Assembly: GCF_000497045.1 (NCBI RefSeq)
Contig: NW_015961989.1
Span: forward strand, 434,001 to 498,000
Reading direction: 5' to 3'
DNA length: 64,000 bases
Source: Kalmanozyma brasiliensis GHG001
Lineage: Eukaryota > Basidiomycota > Ustilaginomycetes > Ustilaginales
In this document: one piece after another, positions 49,779-58,980 of the stretch
Position numbering within the stretch: position 1 is the first letter of the stretch
Layout of the letters: every line of letters starts with the position of its first letter
Program-made: the position numbers and the translations under genes
Notes under the pieces: generated by a model
Databases searched by the model: none
Told to the model about the DNA's origin: nothing
What the model saw: only the letters and a program-made list of their open reading frames with translations

Positions 49779-50237
49779 GTTGAATCGACGGCACCCGTCG
49801 AGCGCCACAGCTGGCTATCGAGATGTCTACTGAAGCCTTGGCATCGTATGCGCCGCTGCTGTCCGTCGGTGCAATGCAGGAGCTGCTTGTATGTGGTTGA
49901 CGAAGCGGTAGCTGGCGATGGATGCAGAGCAGGAGATGTTTAGGAATGTCTTTGGACGTCGACTGCATGAGGTGGCACTCGGCCGTGCATGCGAGGCAAC
50001 TGTTGTTTCGGTTGCTAAATTTGGCGCGCGTCACAAACACCTTCCGATTTCAAAGCAGTCAGTCACGCATGCTCTTGACTCTGCTATGGCAAATCCTCTC
50101 GAAGCAGCTTCACGAATGGCTTACTTGGCACGTAAATCAACAGCCTCGACGATAAGGATGCTGAATGAAGGTTTTGCAAGAGAGTCCAGGTGACTGAGAG
50201 ATGAAAAGAGTGACAAAGATGTACGCGAATAGCGCGG
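49779..50237. promoter_or_regulatory. Upstream region of F-box gene, 3' region of membrane-protein gene
   Basis: About 460 bases. Only short frames were seen and no repeat or RNA gene. Confidence 0.4.
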
Positions 50238-51893
50238 CTACAAAATCTGCCTCGAAGCGGCATGTCCAGGCGCTTCCATCCCCCTTCCAAGCCCAGCACC
50301 CAATGGAGCGGCGGGCGCAAACGAGCCTTGTGAAGACATTGGCATCCCTGGTCGCGGCATGGAAGCTCCAAAGCCAGCACCGTATGGCATCATTCTAGGC
50401 CCACCGGGTGGTGGCGCCATATACTGCTGCTGCTGCTGTTGCTGCTGCAAGGGAAGCATGGGATCATTGGGTCCAAGGGGTCCGAGTGGACTCGAAGAAC
50501 CATTCGAGCTACCGCTGTAAGGCGAGCGCCTGCCGTCCTGTACTCCAACCGACAACAAAGCATCGCCGCTCGACGCTGGCAGCCCATCTCGGTATCCACT
50601 TTGGGTGATGGAGGGAGGCAGGGTTAGCTCCTCGGCCACGATGGTCGCAGGTCGGTTGGTTCGGTTGTTGGGCGTGAAGCGACTCGACCTTCGCGGATCG
50701 CCCTTGCCGATGCTCTCGACACGACGCAATGACTTGGGTCCGTTGTTCTTGGACGTGTTTCGACGAATCTGTGACCCGTTCTGGTGGTCGTACGAGCCGT
50801 CCTGCGACATGAACATGGACTTGCGATAGGTCCCTGGTCCAACACTGTCGATCCTGCTGCGTCGCATCCCCGACAGGTCTCCAGAAGACTGGTTCTGATG
50901 GTACCGCGATCGACGGTTGTTGGAACTCGCGGGCGGTGGCCCGCGCAGATAGGGTCGCTGCTGGGGGTTGTTGTTCGGTGGTGGGTTCAAGCTTGCTCGT
51001 CGGGGGAGCACGCCAGCGGGGGGACCATCGAGGTAGCTGGTGCGATGGTCGCGCTGGTCATTGGGGCTCTTGGATGGGGCGCCGTTGTAGGCACCATGGT
51101 CAAAGAGCGCGCCTGGCGTGAAGCCCGATCCATCTGGCGCGACCGATGCCGAAGTGAAGCCATTGGTCAAGCGCGGTGAATCGTAGGAATCGTCCGCGTT
51201 CGAGTGCACGGGAGGATGAGATCCACTGACGTTGCGTCGGAAGGTGGCTGATGCTGTTGGGCCCGGAAGTTCGATGCCGCTGCTGGCTCCTCGAGCATGG
51301 CCGCGACGAGGTCCACCGAATCGTTGCGACTCGTCTCCGCTGAAGCTGCTGGCGCTGTGGCTGGGCATCATTCCGTACCCACCATTGACACCAGGCGCGA
51401 CGCGATCATGGCCCATGCCATTGGAGCTGAGCGAGTCGTCCGCAGCCTCCTCGTAGCGACCTCCGCGTCCCATGGGCTGCGCAGAGGTGAGCAGACCCGC
51501 ATTCGGGCTGGAAAGGTCGTGCATCGACTCGTTGGGCCGGAAGGCGGCATTGGGGTTGGTGCCCGCAGCTGCAGATCCGTATCCTGCGGCTGATGGTTGG
51601 TACATGGCCCTGGCAGCAGGTTGTCGTCGAGCGTCGGTGCGCGGACGGTTGACGTACTTGCAGGTGACACCGATCAGGACAAAGAGGAAGAAGGTGCCAA
51701 GAAAGCCACCGAGCAGGATGGCAACGACTGGCGCTTCGAGACTCGAAGTTTGTGTCCTGGCGATCTTATGATGGTCATTTTGAGCGCTGCTTGTAGCGGA
51801 TGGGGCGGCGCTGACGGCCTGTCTGGCGACGAGGGCGCTACGACGAACGACGTGCTTGACGAAGCGTCGTGGCAAGTCATTCTGTAGCGTCAT
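50238..51893 (-). CDS. Single-pass membrane protein with long disordered cytoplasmic tail
   Basis: The product is 551 residues from ATG at 51893. About 50 N-terminal residues precede one strong transmembrane segment (APVVAILLGGFLGTFFLF and VLIGV, about residues 54-77), closed by a Cys-Lys stop-transfer. The remaining 470 residues are Gly/Ser/Pro/Asn-rich with Arg clusters (NNRRSRYHQNQ, SRFTPNNRTNRP), an eight-Gln run and a GGPRMMPYGAG-type tail. No enzymatic domain is visible. The layout (short outside part, one span, long low-complexity cytosolic part) resembles fungal cell-surface sensor or mid2-like proteins, but there is no clear signal peptide or Cys-rich ectodomain. A missing 5' exon cannot be excluded. 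Function unassigned. Confidence 0.75.
   Translation of the reverse strand: MTLQNDLPRRFVKHVVRRSALVARQAVSAAPSATSSAQNDHHKIARTQTSSLEAPVVAILLGGFLGTFFLFVLIGVTCKYVNRPRTDARRQPAARAMYQPSAAGYGSAAAGTNPNAAFRPNESMHDLSSPNAGLLTSAQPMGRGGRYEEAADDSLSSNGMGHDRVAPGVNGGYGMMPSHSASSFSGDESQRFGGPRRGHARGASSGIELPGPTASATFRRNVSGSHPPVHSNADDSYDSPRLTNGFTSASVAPDGSGFTPGALFDHGAYNGAPSKSPNDQRDHRTSYLDGPPAGVLPRRASLNPPPNNNPQQRPYLRGPPPASSNNRRSRYHQNQSSGDLSGMRRSRIDSVGPGTYRKSMFMSQDGSYDHQNGSQIRRNTSKNNGPKSLRRVESIGKGDPRRSSRFTPNNRTNRPATIVAEELTLPPSITQSGYRDGLPASSGDALLSVGVQDGRRSPYSGSSNGSSSPLGPLGPNDPMLPLQQQQQQQQYMAPPPGGPRMMPYGAGFGASMPRPGMPMSSQGSFAPAAPLGAGLGRGMEAPGHAASRQIL
50424..50447 (+). repeat. CTG/CAG trinucleotide run (polyglutamine on minus strand)
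   Basis: Eight triplets (seven CTG and one TTG on plus) encode the Gln run in the membrane protein's tail. A length polymorphism is likely. Confidence 0.85.
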
Positions 51894-53746
51894 GGTGGTT
51901 GTGCGAGGGAGGGTTGTGCCGAAGGAACAAGGGACGCAGCCTTTCCTTTCCGAACTGCACAGTTGGCAGAAGGATGGCTAGCTCGGCTAGACTTTGTGTA
52001 CCGGTCCGAGCGATGTGCTAAGTGAGGCGCAATCGAAGACGGCAGCGAGGCGACCTGTCGATGCGCTAGCGTGTCCGAGATGGGCTTGCGCTGAGGTAGA
52101 AAGATGGTGGAAACAGAGCAGGTCCAGCTGTAAGTCCTTGAGAACGAGATGTCGAGATTCCAGAGTCGAAAGAAGAGACAACGCTGCAGGTGTAGGCCCA
52201 ACACGAAGAAGGAAACTTGCGAATGAAAACGAGCGTGGTGTATCTGACCAGCTTGACAACGATGGGCAAGAGGAGAGGCGCGATGGAGAAGTAGTCGAAT
52301 TTGAGAAACCTTGCTAGCAGAGTCGAAAGGATGCGGTGCGAGAGCGAGACGATGTGCAAGGATGCTTAAAACCAATGCCGAACCTCGAGCTGGCCAGAAG
52401 ATGCGAATGAACAAGTCCGTTAATGGGAGTGGAAGACTGAGATGAAAGAGAGTGGAGAGACAAAAGGAAGGAAGTAGAGTGGGTTGGTTCGCACAAGGAG
52501 GCTCCGATGGTGGTGATGGTGTTGGTTGGTGGAACGATGGCCAAGAGAGCGGAGATTAATCCAGACCAAGGAGGAGGGAACAGGAGGAACGGGAGACGAG
52601 GAGGGATGAAAGCGGCGCCTGTGGAATGCGAGGAGGATGAGGAGGAGGAGGGGCACCAAGCGCGTCTCTCCCACACACCGACCAACAGCGTGGACGGATT
52701 CGAGGTGCTGTTGGTCTCATCTTTGACCGAGGCTCCCTGCATCCGACGCGCTCAACCAGCACGCCAACCAGCCTTTCGGCAATTTATTTTTATTTTTTAA
52801 AACAAGCAAGAAAGGGTCTTTTCTGTCAGAGCCGAGTGGACACTCTTCTTGAATACGCAAAAGCACGCCGAGCTTCTATTTGACCTGTAAGGGGGCTTGC
52901 CTACATCATCGACAGCTTCTTCAATCAGATCTTGATCGGCAGTGGTGGTCGAGGCTGTGACAGCACTTTTAGGAGGCATTCAGGGCGCTCGCTGAAGAAC
53001 TGGCCGTGGTTATGCACAGCGGCACGAAACGCATGAGGATTCGGCGTCTCTGAAGGGGTGAGCGTGCTTCTGATGCCCGTCTGTGCCGCTCAATTGACAC
53101 ACGGATCATTGACACCTTCCAACCCCTATCCTGCTTTGTCGCTCGGTTGCACTGCAAAAACCTCATGTCGCTCAGCATCACGACCACCACCGCGAGGTGG
53201 AAAGCATGCAGCAAGGTGCCGCTGGCCGTGTGGTGGGCCGCGTTGTTCTGCCATTTCTCGATACGCGCCTTTTGCTTTACGCGTATCCGAGCCCAGCTTT
53301 AAACTTTCAATTCAACATTTCGGCGGCGTCGATCCTTTTTTGAATACAATTGATGCAGCCAACTTGCAGCTGAGGTTCTCCTCCTCGACTGCTCTGCTGT
53401 CAACCTCACTCCTCCGGCGTTTCTGGACCCTCGGCCAGCCGGAATGGCATCCTGCAGCTCGCAGCGCCGGCAACAGCTTGCCTCGGGCCAAGACTTTCCC
53501 ATCATTCATGCCGCTCCATGAGATTGCAACACAACTTAAAAGACACAGGGAGAGAGCGAGAGAGCCGTGCGAATAGAAGTCACACGCCGATCATCTGCAC
53601 TTTGTCGATCGTCTGGGCGCTTCTCACGGTTGACCGTGCTGAGTGGCATTGAGTTTCCATGACATCGATCCAGGCCCACTACATTGGTCGTAGCAGCCAC
53701 GTGTGCCATTCGGGTGCAAGCTGAGCTGAAGCAATCGCCAATGCCA
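51894..53746. other. Long gene-free region (about 1.85 kb)
   Basis: This is the largest gap. On the minus strand the first 850 bases are strongly pyrimidine-rich (C/T), the usual composition of a long fungal 5' leader and promoter for the membrane-protein gene. An AT-rich patch (TTTATTTTTATTTTTTAAAA, about 52780-52801) follows. Frames of up to 174 codons exist on both strands, but they are low-complexity or begin with non-ATG codons and show no domain. I cannot support a gene. Confidence 0.45.
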
Positions 53747-55801
53747 TCAAAGATACGTCACCTGCGTGCCCATCTTGATCGTGTCCATCACCTTTCGGTA
53801 GACGAGCAACAGCCAATTGAAGCCCAGCACGCCTCCGCCGCCCGAGCCGTTCTTTCCCACCAGCTTGCTCCTCGCATCTCTGGCCGCGGCGTTCCTCCGA
53901 GGACTGGCCTTGGTGGCAGCACCCTGCGCTGGAGGCCTTCGGGCTACTCGATAGAAGACGAGCATCATCACGATGGCTGACATGAGCATCGTCCTCGTCT
54001 GGTTCGCCTTGCGAAAGTCAAACATCGACGTGATGGTCGACAAGATCGAGTTGTTCGACGTCACATCGCGTGGTGAGCCCTTCTTCTGCGAAGACGACGA
54101 AGAAGACTCGCCAGGTCCAGTGGTCGAATGGTGGTGTCCCTCCATGTACCTCGACAGATGAGCTCGGGTTGAAGCATAGCCGGTGTCATCTTTGAGGCGC
54201 GGCTCCTTGGTCGCAGCTTCACCACCATTGCTCCGTGTCGATCGACGAGAGTGATTCGAGGCGGCCGAGGTGCTGCTCTCGTTTCCACCATCAATGTCCG
54301 AAGACCGCGACGAGCTCGATCGCCTGACGGAACGACGCTCCGCTTTCTTCTCCTCCTTGACAGCGCTGCTGGCAGCTTGCTTCGATCCCGACTCTACACT
54401 GCGGGTTGAGCCAGGGGAGATGGCGGGACTCGTCGACGAAGACGAACCCGACTCGGCAGCACCGGCACGAGGAGAAAAGTATGCGGGCGACTGGCTGCGT
54501 TGTCGGTGCGATCGCGAGCCTCCATCCGATCCAGAACCAGACGAGCCCGAAGGCGAGTCACGCGTGCCGCGCGAGCTGCTTCGCGAGCTTGCACTCGTCT
54601 TGCTTCCCGCTGTTGACGACGACATGGTCTCGGCATCGGTCTCCTTCTTGCCTGTCAGGAAATTGCCGATGCCAGCTGCTAGGTCGCGTGCCTTTCCGCC
54701 CACTTTGTTGGACCCCTTGCCGCTAGCTGCAGCGGCGGCAGCAGCTTCCTTGGCCTGCTTCTCTTCTGCTTCTCGCTTCGCCTTCTCCTGTGCGTACGAC
54801 TTCTGTGCGTTTGCGATCGCCTCTTGCTCCCTCTCCGACTGACCGGTGAGATGCGTCTGCGCTTCGTTGATTTGCTCCAGCAGGCCAAACTTGATCGACT
54901 CAGCCAAACTCGAGTAGCCCACAAACTCTCGCGCGTACTCCCACTCGCCCAATCGCGAGGCGAGCACGTGCAGCGAATAGAGACCGACAATCTTCTCGTA
55001 GGCTGCGGCGGCCTTCGGCGTAGGAGGAGCGGCACCAAAGGCAGAGGAGAAGGAGGCAAGATACCATTCGGCGATCAGACGCGCGGCGTTCGTGCCTGTG
55101 CGTGCCGATGGCTCGACTGCATCCAGGCGAAGAGCTGCAAGCACAGCAGATGAGACAACCGAAGCGGGAAGCTCGATGGCAAGATGGATGGTCTCCGGGG
55201 TTGGATCCAGCGATGGCGCGTCAGCTTCTCCTGAAGTCTGTGTGCACAGTCGCAAGGCCTCGAACCAGAGATGACTGATCAAGCTTTGCGGCTGCTTGGA
55301 CAGGAGCAGCAAGATACGATCGACAACTGCAGCATCAGAAGACGATTGCTGCCTCGTCTGCGCGAGCTTTTCGTTGAGTGTGGCAGAGACTTGCTTGTCG
55401 GTATAGACCTGAGTGAAGACCGTCAAACGAAGAATGGCCACCTTTTCGACCAGCTTCTGCACGTCGAGATCAGCGTCCTTGAGCAGAGCCGATGCTGTGA
55501 GGCTATGCCCTAGCTGGCTCGGCGAAAGGAGCAGGTCCACCGCCTGTTGGCTTTGAAGCAGAGCAGTTAGGAGATCCTTGGCGAGGAACGCCCTCGCTGC
55601 TTTGCCGTAGTGCGCTTTCGCCGTCTTAGTCCGTGAGAGCGTTTGGCTTTCGTCGTTGACGCCCTCTGGAGAAATAGGACGCTTGAGATCGGATGCGGAG
55701 GCTGAGATGGACTGCGAGAGGGAGAGGTCGCCTGCGTTGGTGCCCAGCTGGCTCGATTGCGAGCCCGCCGGCGCTGTCGACGTGCTATCTGGCACCGGCA
55801 T
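53747..55801 (-). CDS. Helical (TPR-like) protein with C-terminal membrane anchor, unassigned
   Basis: The product is 684 residues from the first ATG at 55801 (MPVPDST); the frame opens slightly upstream with GTG only. Residues about 60-330 are predicted helical with TPR-like spacing (AHYGKAARAFLAKDLLTALLQ; QLGHSLTASALLKDADLDVQ; LRLTVFTQVYTDKQVS). A charged coiled-coil follows (about 335-370, rich in Glu, Lys and Ala), then about 200 Ser/Arg/Gly-rich residues. Near residue 605 comes a single hydrophobic segment (MLMSAIVMMLVFYRVARR), and a basic tail ends in a second, weaker hydrophobic stretch (VLGFNWLLLVYRKV). Helical N-terminus plus a near-C-terminal anchor resembles the peroxisomal Pex15/Pex26 receptors for the Pex1/Pex6 ATPase, but this is only an architectural guess. 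Localisation and function are open. Confidence 0.75.
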   Translation of the reverse strand: MPVPDSTSTAPAGSQSSQLGTNAGDLSLSQSISASASDLKRPISPEGVNDESQTLSRTKTAKAHYGKAARAFLAKDLLTALLQSQQAVDLLLSPSQLGHSLTASALLKDADLDVQKLVEKVAILRLTVFTQVYTDKQVSATLNEKLAQTRQQSSSDAAVVDRILLLLSKQPQSLISHLWFEALRLCTQTSGEADAPSLDPTPETIHLAIELPASVVSSAVLAALRLDAVEPSARTGTNAARLIAEWYLASFSSAFGAAPPTPKAAAAYEKIVGLYSLHVLASRLGEWEYAREFVGYSSLAESIKFGLLEQINEAQTHLTGQSEREQEAIANAQKSYAQEKAKREAEEKQAKEAAAAAAASGKGSNKVGGKARDLAAGIGNFLTGKKETDAETMSSSTAGSKTSASSRSSSRGTRDSPSGSSGSGSDGGSRSHRQRSQSPAYFSPRAGAAESGSSSSTSPAISPGSTRSVESGSKQAASSAVKEEKKAERRSVRRSSSSRSSDIDGGNESSTSAASNHSRRSTRSNGGEAATKEPRLKDDTGYASTRAHLSRYMEGHHHSTTGPGESSSSSSQKKGSPRDVTSNNSILSTITSMFDFRKANQTRTMLMSAIVMMLVFYRVARRPPAQGAATKASPRRNAAARDARSKLVGKNGSGGGGVLGFNWLLLVYRKVMDTIKMGTQVTYL

Positions 55802-56213
55802 CTTCAGCAGCGCTTCCACTGCTCGATGTTACCGCAGGGGATTCTTCAATACCTTTGACCTCGAAGCAAGAGTAATGGCCGTGGGTGTTGGAAGAGAAAG
55901 GAATGAGGAAGTGTGGGGCAAGTGGGAAGCGAGGGAGCGTCTGTGCGTGGGAAGGCAACTCAGCAGGCTCCGGTCCAAACTGTGAATTCTCAGCCGGTGA
56001 AGCTGCGCCTTTCTCGGTTCTCGCGCGGAAGAAAGCTCGCGTGATACGGCGAGATGAAGTGTGACTTTGTGGAGAAGAAAGTCGAAATTAAGGGTCCAAC
56101 ACCTTCGACCCTCCAACTCAGCTTCCTATCCAAAGTCACCTTCTGACAGCACCACCACCGCAACACGATGGAGTAAGACCCAGACCAAACTCTGCCTGCC
56201 AGCGCTAGCCAGC
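55802..56213. promoter_or_regulatory. Divergent promoter region, tail-anchored protein / METTL3 gene
   Basis: About 410 bases between divergent starts. It includes a minimal upstream ATG-GAG-TAA (56168-56176) ahead of the METTL3 start. Confidence 0.5.
56168..56176 (+). promoter_or_regulatory. Minimal uORF (Met-Glu-stop) or 40-nt first intron donor
   Basis: ATGGAGTAA lies 37 bases before the METTL3-like start. If transcribed unspliced it is a two-codon uORF. Alternatively GTAAGA at 56173 is a splice donor with acceptor AG at 56211-56212, which would fuse ATGGA to CATGACA in frame (M-D-M-T-M). A 40-nt intron would be unusually short. Confidence 0.45.
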
Positions 56214-57485
56214 ATGACAATGCAAGATGCTGCGGACCAAGAGGCTGTCGATGCCATCACGGCTGCCTTCCTTTCAGCTCCCACGGCGAAGCAGCGTCTG
56301 CTCACCAAGCTGATGAGCAGCACCGACAACCGGTACCAAGAGTTCTGCCAGCATCTCACACGCAAGGATTGCCCCGACGCCGGAACATGCCAGAACCTGC
56401 ACTTCAAGCCGGTCTTCTATCCGCACACCGACCCTTCGTATGGTCATTGCAGCTATCTCAATACCTGCCATCGCACCGCCTCATGCAAGTATCTCCATTT
56501 CGAATTGGATGCCGACCCGCCTCAGCAGCCGTTCAATTTCAAGACCACGGATCCACGTCACCCCCACGAGCCTGACTCGGAGGAAGCAGGCGAGATAGGT
56601 CTCATTCACCCGTCTCGCACACTCAAGGAGCATGGCTTCAGCAGCTGGATTCGGCCTTCGTCTGCATCCGGAGCACACACTGCGGACCAATCCGAGGCGC
56701 AGTGGATCGACTGTGATCTCAAAGACTTTGACTACTCGATGTTGGGCAAGTTCGACATCATTCTGGCCGATCCGCCATGGGACATTCACATGTCGCTGCC
56801 GTATGGGACGATGAGCGACAACGATATGCGCTCTATGCCTGTCCCGCAGCTGCAAGACGAAGGGCTCATCTTCCTCTGGACCACCGGCAGAGCCATGGAA
56901 CTAGGTCGAGAGCTGCTTGCGCACTGGGGCTACACACGCATCGACGAGCTGATTTGGGTCAAGGTCGGTCAGACACAACGTCTCATCCGTACTGGTCGGA
57001 CAGGGCATCATCTCAACCACACGAAGGAGCACTGTTTGGTCGGAGCTAAGGTGCGCTCAAATCCCAGCGAGAGGGAGACGCTGGAGAGCAGACCGATCCC
57101 AGGGTCCACACAACATTACGTCGGCAGTCGAGGAGCAGGTGTTCCACCACCACTTCCTGATTGGGTGCACTGCGGTCTCAACGCCGACGTGATCGTCTCC
57201 GAAGTCAGGGATACTTCGCGCAAGCCCGACGAGCTGTACAGCATCATTGAGCGCCTCTGTCCGGGCGGACGCAAGGTGGAGCTCTTTGGCCGAAGGCACA
57301 ACGTCCGCAGAGGCTGGCTCACCTTGGGCAACCAGCTCAAATCGGACCACGTTCTGGATCCCGAGCTGCAGCATCGTATCGATGCTTTCAGGTCGAGCAG
57401 ACTTAGGCAAGGACAGACTCCGCCGATGCAAGCACAGCAGAGGCACTCTACAGCTTCGAGAACAGGCATGGCAACAATGTATTGA
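56214..57485 (+). CDS. ime4: mRNA m6A methyltransferase, METTL3/Ime4 family
   Basis: The product is 423 residues from ATG at 56214 (MTMQDAADQ). Two CCCH-type zinc fingers lie near residues 45-103 (C-x7-C-x5-C-x3-H in CQHLTRKDCPDAGTCQNLH and C-x5-C-x5-C-x3-H in CSYLNTCHRTASCKYLH). The Rossmann-type methyltransferase domain follows, with the catalytic DPPW (residues 186-189) in ILADPPWDIHMSLPYG, then FLWTTGRAMELGRELL, ELIWVKVGQTQRL, HTKEHCLVGAK, and the end motifs REVRDTSRKPDELY-like and GRKVELFGRRHNVRRGW. This is METTL3, which makes N6-methyladenosine in mRNA. The METTL14/Kar4 partner is not in this window. The protein is shorter than yeast Ime4 (about 600 residues), mainly in the N-terminus. 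The DPPW and zinc fingers are intact, so an active enzyme is likely. Confidence 0.93.
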   Translation: MTMQDAADQEAVDAITAAFLSAPTAKQRLLTKLMSSTDNRYQEFCQHLTRKDCPDAGTCQNLHFKPVFYPHTDPSYGHCSYLNTCHRTASCKYLHFELDADPPQQPFNFKTTDPRHPHEPDSEEAGEIGLIHPSRTLKEHGFSSWIRPSSASGAHTADQSEAQWIDCDLKDFDYSMLGKFDIILADPPWDIHMSLPYGTMSDNDMRSMPVPQLQDEGLIFLWTTGRAMELGRELLAHWGYTRIDELIWVKVGQTQRLIRTGRTGHHLNHTKEHCLVGAKVRSNPSERETLESRPIPGSTQHYVGSRGAGVPPPLPDWVHCGLNADVIVSEVRDTSRKPDELYSIIERLCPGGRKVELFGRRHNVRRGWLTLGNQLKSDHVLDPELQHRIDAFRSSRLRQGQTPPMQAQQRHSTASRTGMATMY

Positions 57486-57837
57486 GCCGAGCAAATATAC
57501 CCGATTGATCCACGATTCAGTCAGCCTGGCGCCGGTCTTGGCTCTGGGACCCGCCTCGACGCTCTTGTCTAGGCCTTGAGTTCAAAGGTGGAAAGCGGCA
57601 AAGTGTGGTTGGAAGAGCCGCGGTTATGTCGACAGCCCATCTAGGGTCCAGTTCTCTTGATTCACGGGCAACTTGTCCCGCGCCAAAAAGGACGCGCACG
57701 GCCGGGTCAGATTTCATAGCCGAAGCCGCTCCCTCCGCTTCCAGATCTTCGCGAGCTCCCCATCCTTCCCTCATACACCTTGAGCCCACCATCCCTTTAC
57801 ACCATATCACGCACTTTCACCCTCCAACGCAAAGACA
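57486..57837. promoter_or_regulatory. Spacer, METTL3 3' region and SDR promoter
   Basis: About 350 bases in tandem orientation, with a pyrimidine-rich leader just before the SDR start (57740-57830). No gene is seen. Confidence 0.45.
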
Positions 57838-58800
57838 ATGCCAGCACTATCACTCGCGGGTCGCACGGCCTTTATCACCGGTGGATCGCGCGGAATCGGT
57901 CTTGAGATCGGCAAATCGCTCGCTGCACGCGGTGCCAATGTCGTGATCGCAGCCAAGACGGCTACGCCGCACCCCAAGTTGCCGGGTACGATCTTCACCG
58001 CCTGCGACGAGATCTCCTCGGCTGCCCAGGCGTCGGGCTCTTCGGCGGTTGCTCATCCTGTTCAGCTCGACATTCGGGATGCGACTGCGGTGGAAAAGGC
58101 GATTGACGATGTGGCGGCCAAGTTTGGCGGGCTCGACATTGTCGTCAACAACGCGTCGGCGATCAACATGGCGCCTACAGTCAAGGCGAGTGTTAAGAGC
58201 TATGATCTGATGAATGGGATCAATGCTAGGGGAACGTGGTTGGTTTCGCGATTTGCGCTGCCGCATCTGCTCGAGAGTGCTGGCAAGGGCAACAATCCGC
58301 ACGTCCTCACGCTCAGTCCACCGCTCAACTTCAACTCGCTCTCCACCACCCCTGGTCCCGGTGGGAAGGAAGCAGCGATCTTCCCGCATCAGTTCGCACA
58401 GACCGCCGCGGCGTACACCATCGCCAAGTACGGCATGTCGCTGCTCACCCTCGGCCTGTCCGCGGAAACGCTCGGCAAGGTGGGCGTCAACTCGCTCTGG
58501 CCCTACACATTGATCGCAACGTCCGCCATGAAGATCGTCAGCAAGGATGCCGAGGTCGAGGAGAGGAGGTGGAGGAGTCCCACCATTGTCGCCGAGGCAG
58601 CAGCAAGGGTCGTCGAGGAAAACGCGGCGACGTTCAGCGGGCAATTCTTGGTCGACGAGCTGTATCTGCGCGAGAAAGGCTTTGGGTTGGAGGACATTAA
58701 GAAGTTCAACGTGGACGAGACGACGGAGCTGGAGAATCTTGCCGAGGACCTGTACATCAGCCAGGAGCTCAGGGATGCAATCCGGGCGAGCCGGAAGTAG
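57838..58800 (+). CDS. Short-chain dehydrogenase/reductase, HSDL2-like
   Basis: The product is 320 residues without introns. Classical SDR elements are present: TGGSRGIG cofactor motif (residues 14-21), an NADP-type AAKTATPHPKLPGTI segment, NNASAI, a Ser-containing active-site strand (VLTLSPPLNF), and YTIAKYGMS with the catalytic Tyr and Lys. The segment AKTATPHPKLPGTIxTAxxEI is characteristic of the hydroxysteroid-dehydrogenase-like 2 subgroup. Human HSDL2 also has an SCP2 lipid-binding domain and a peroxisomal signal; both are missing here (C-terminus ASRK). It is thus a stand-alone dehydrogenase, probably acting on lipid-derived or hydroxy-acyl substrates. Confidence 0.9.
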   Translation: MPALSLAGRTAFITGGSRGIGLEIGKSLAARGANVVIAAKTATPHPKLPGTIFTACDEISSAAQASGSSAVAHPVQLDIRDATAVEKAIDDVAAKFGGLDIVVNNASAINMAPTVKASVKSYDLMNGINARGTWLVSRFALPHLLESAGKGNNPHVLTLSPPLNFNSLSTTPGPGGKEAAIFPHQFAQTAAAYTIAKYGMSLLTLGLSAETLGKVGVNSLWPYTLIATSAMKIVSKDAEVEERRWRSPTIVAEAAARVVEENAATFSGQFLVDELYLREKGFGLEDIKKFNVDETTELENLAEDLYISQELRDAIRASRK

Positions 58801-58980
58801 AGAGATCGTGTCTACCTGGATGCAATCTTATGAACGTCGTGCTCACTCGCGCGCTGCTCGGTCAGACCTCGAGAAAGTAGTTAGGATGACCTGCGAGGAC
58901 ACCGATCTCTTTCAGATGAGGATGTACGACTACAAGATGCCTGTCTCTCCTTTTTCGTGAGCATCTCGACGATGCATTTT

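Noticed and set aside
53058..53576. 172-codon plus-strand frame in the long gap
   Set aside because: It starts at a GTG-rich region and reads as Arg/Ser/Pro low complexity without a domain; no splice or start context support.
57838..58830. Hidden peroxisomal signal by stop-codon readthrough after the HSDL2-like gene (known for some Ustilago enzymes)
   Set aside because: The stop is TAG followed by AGA, not the TGA-CTA readthrough context, and the extension ends without an SKL-type tripeptide. The same check on the MDR, hemerythrin and DszC-like genes was also negative.
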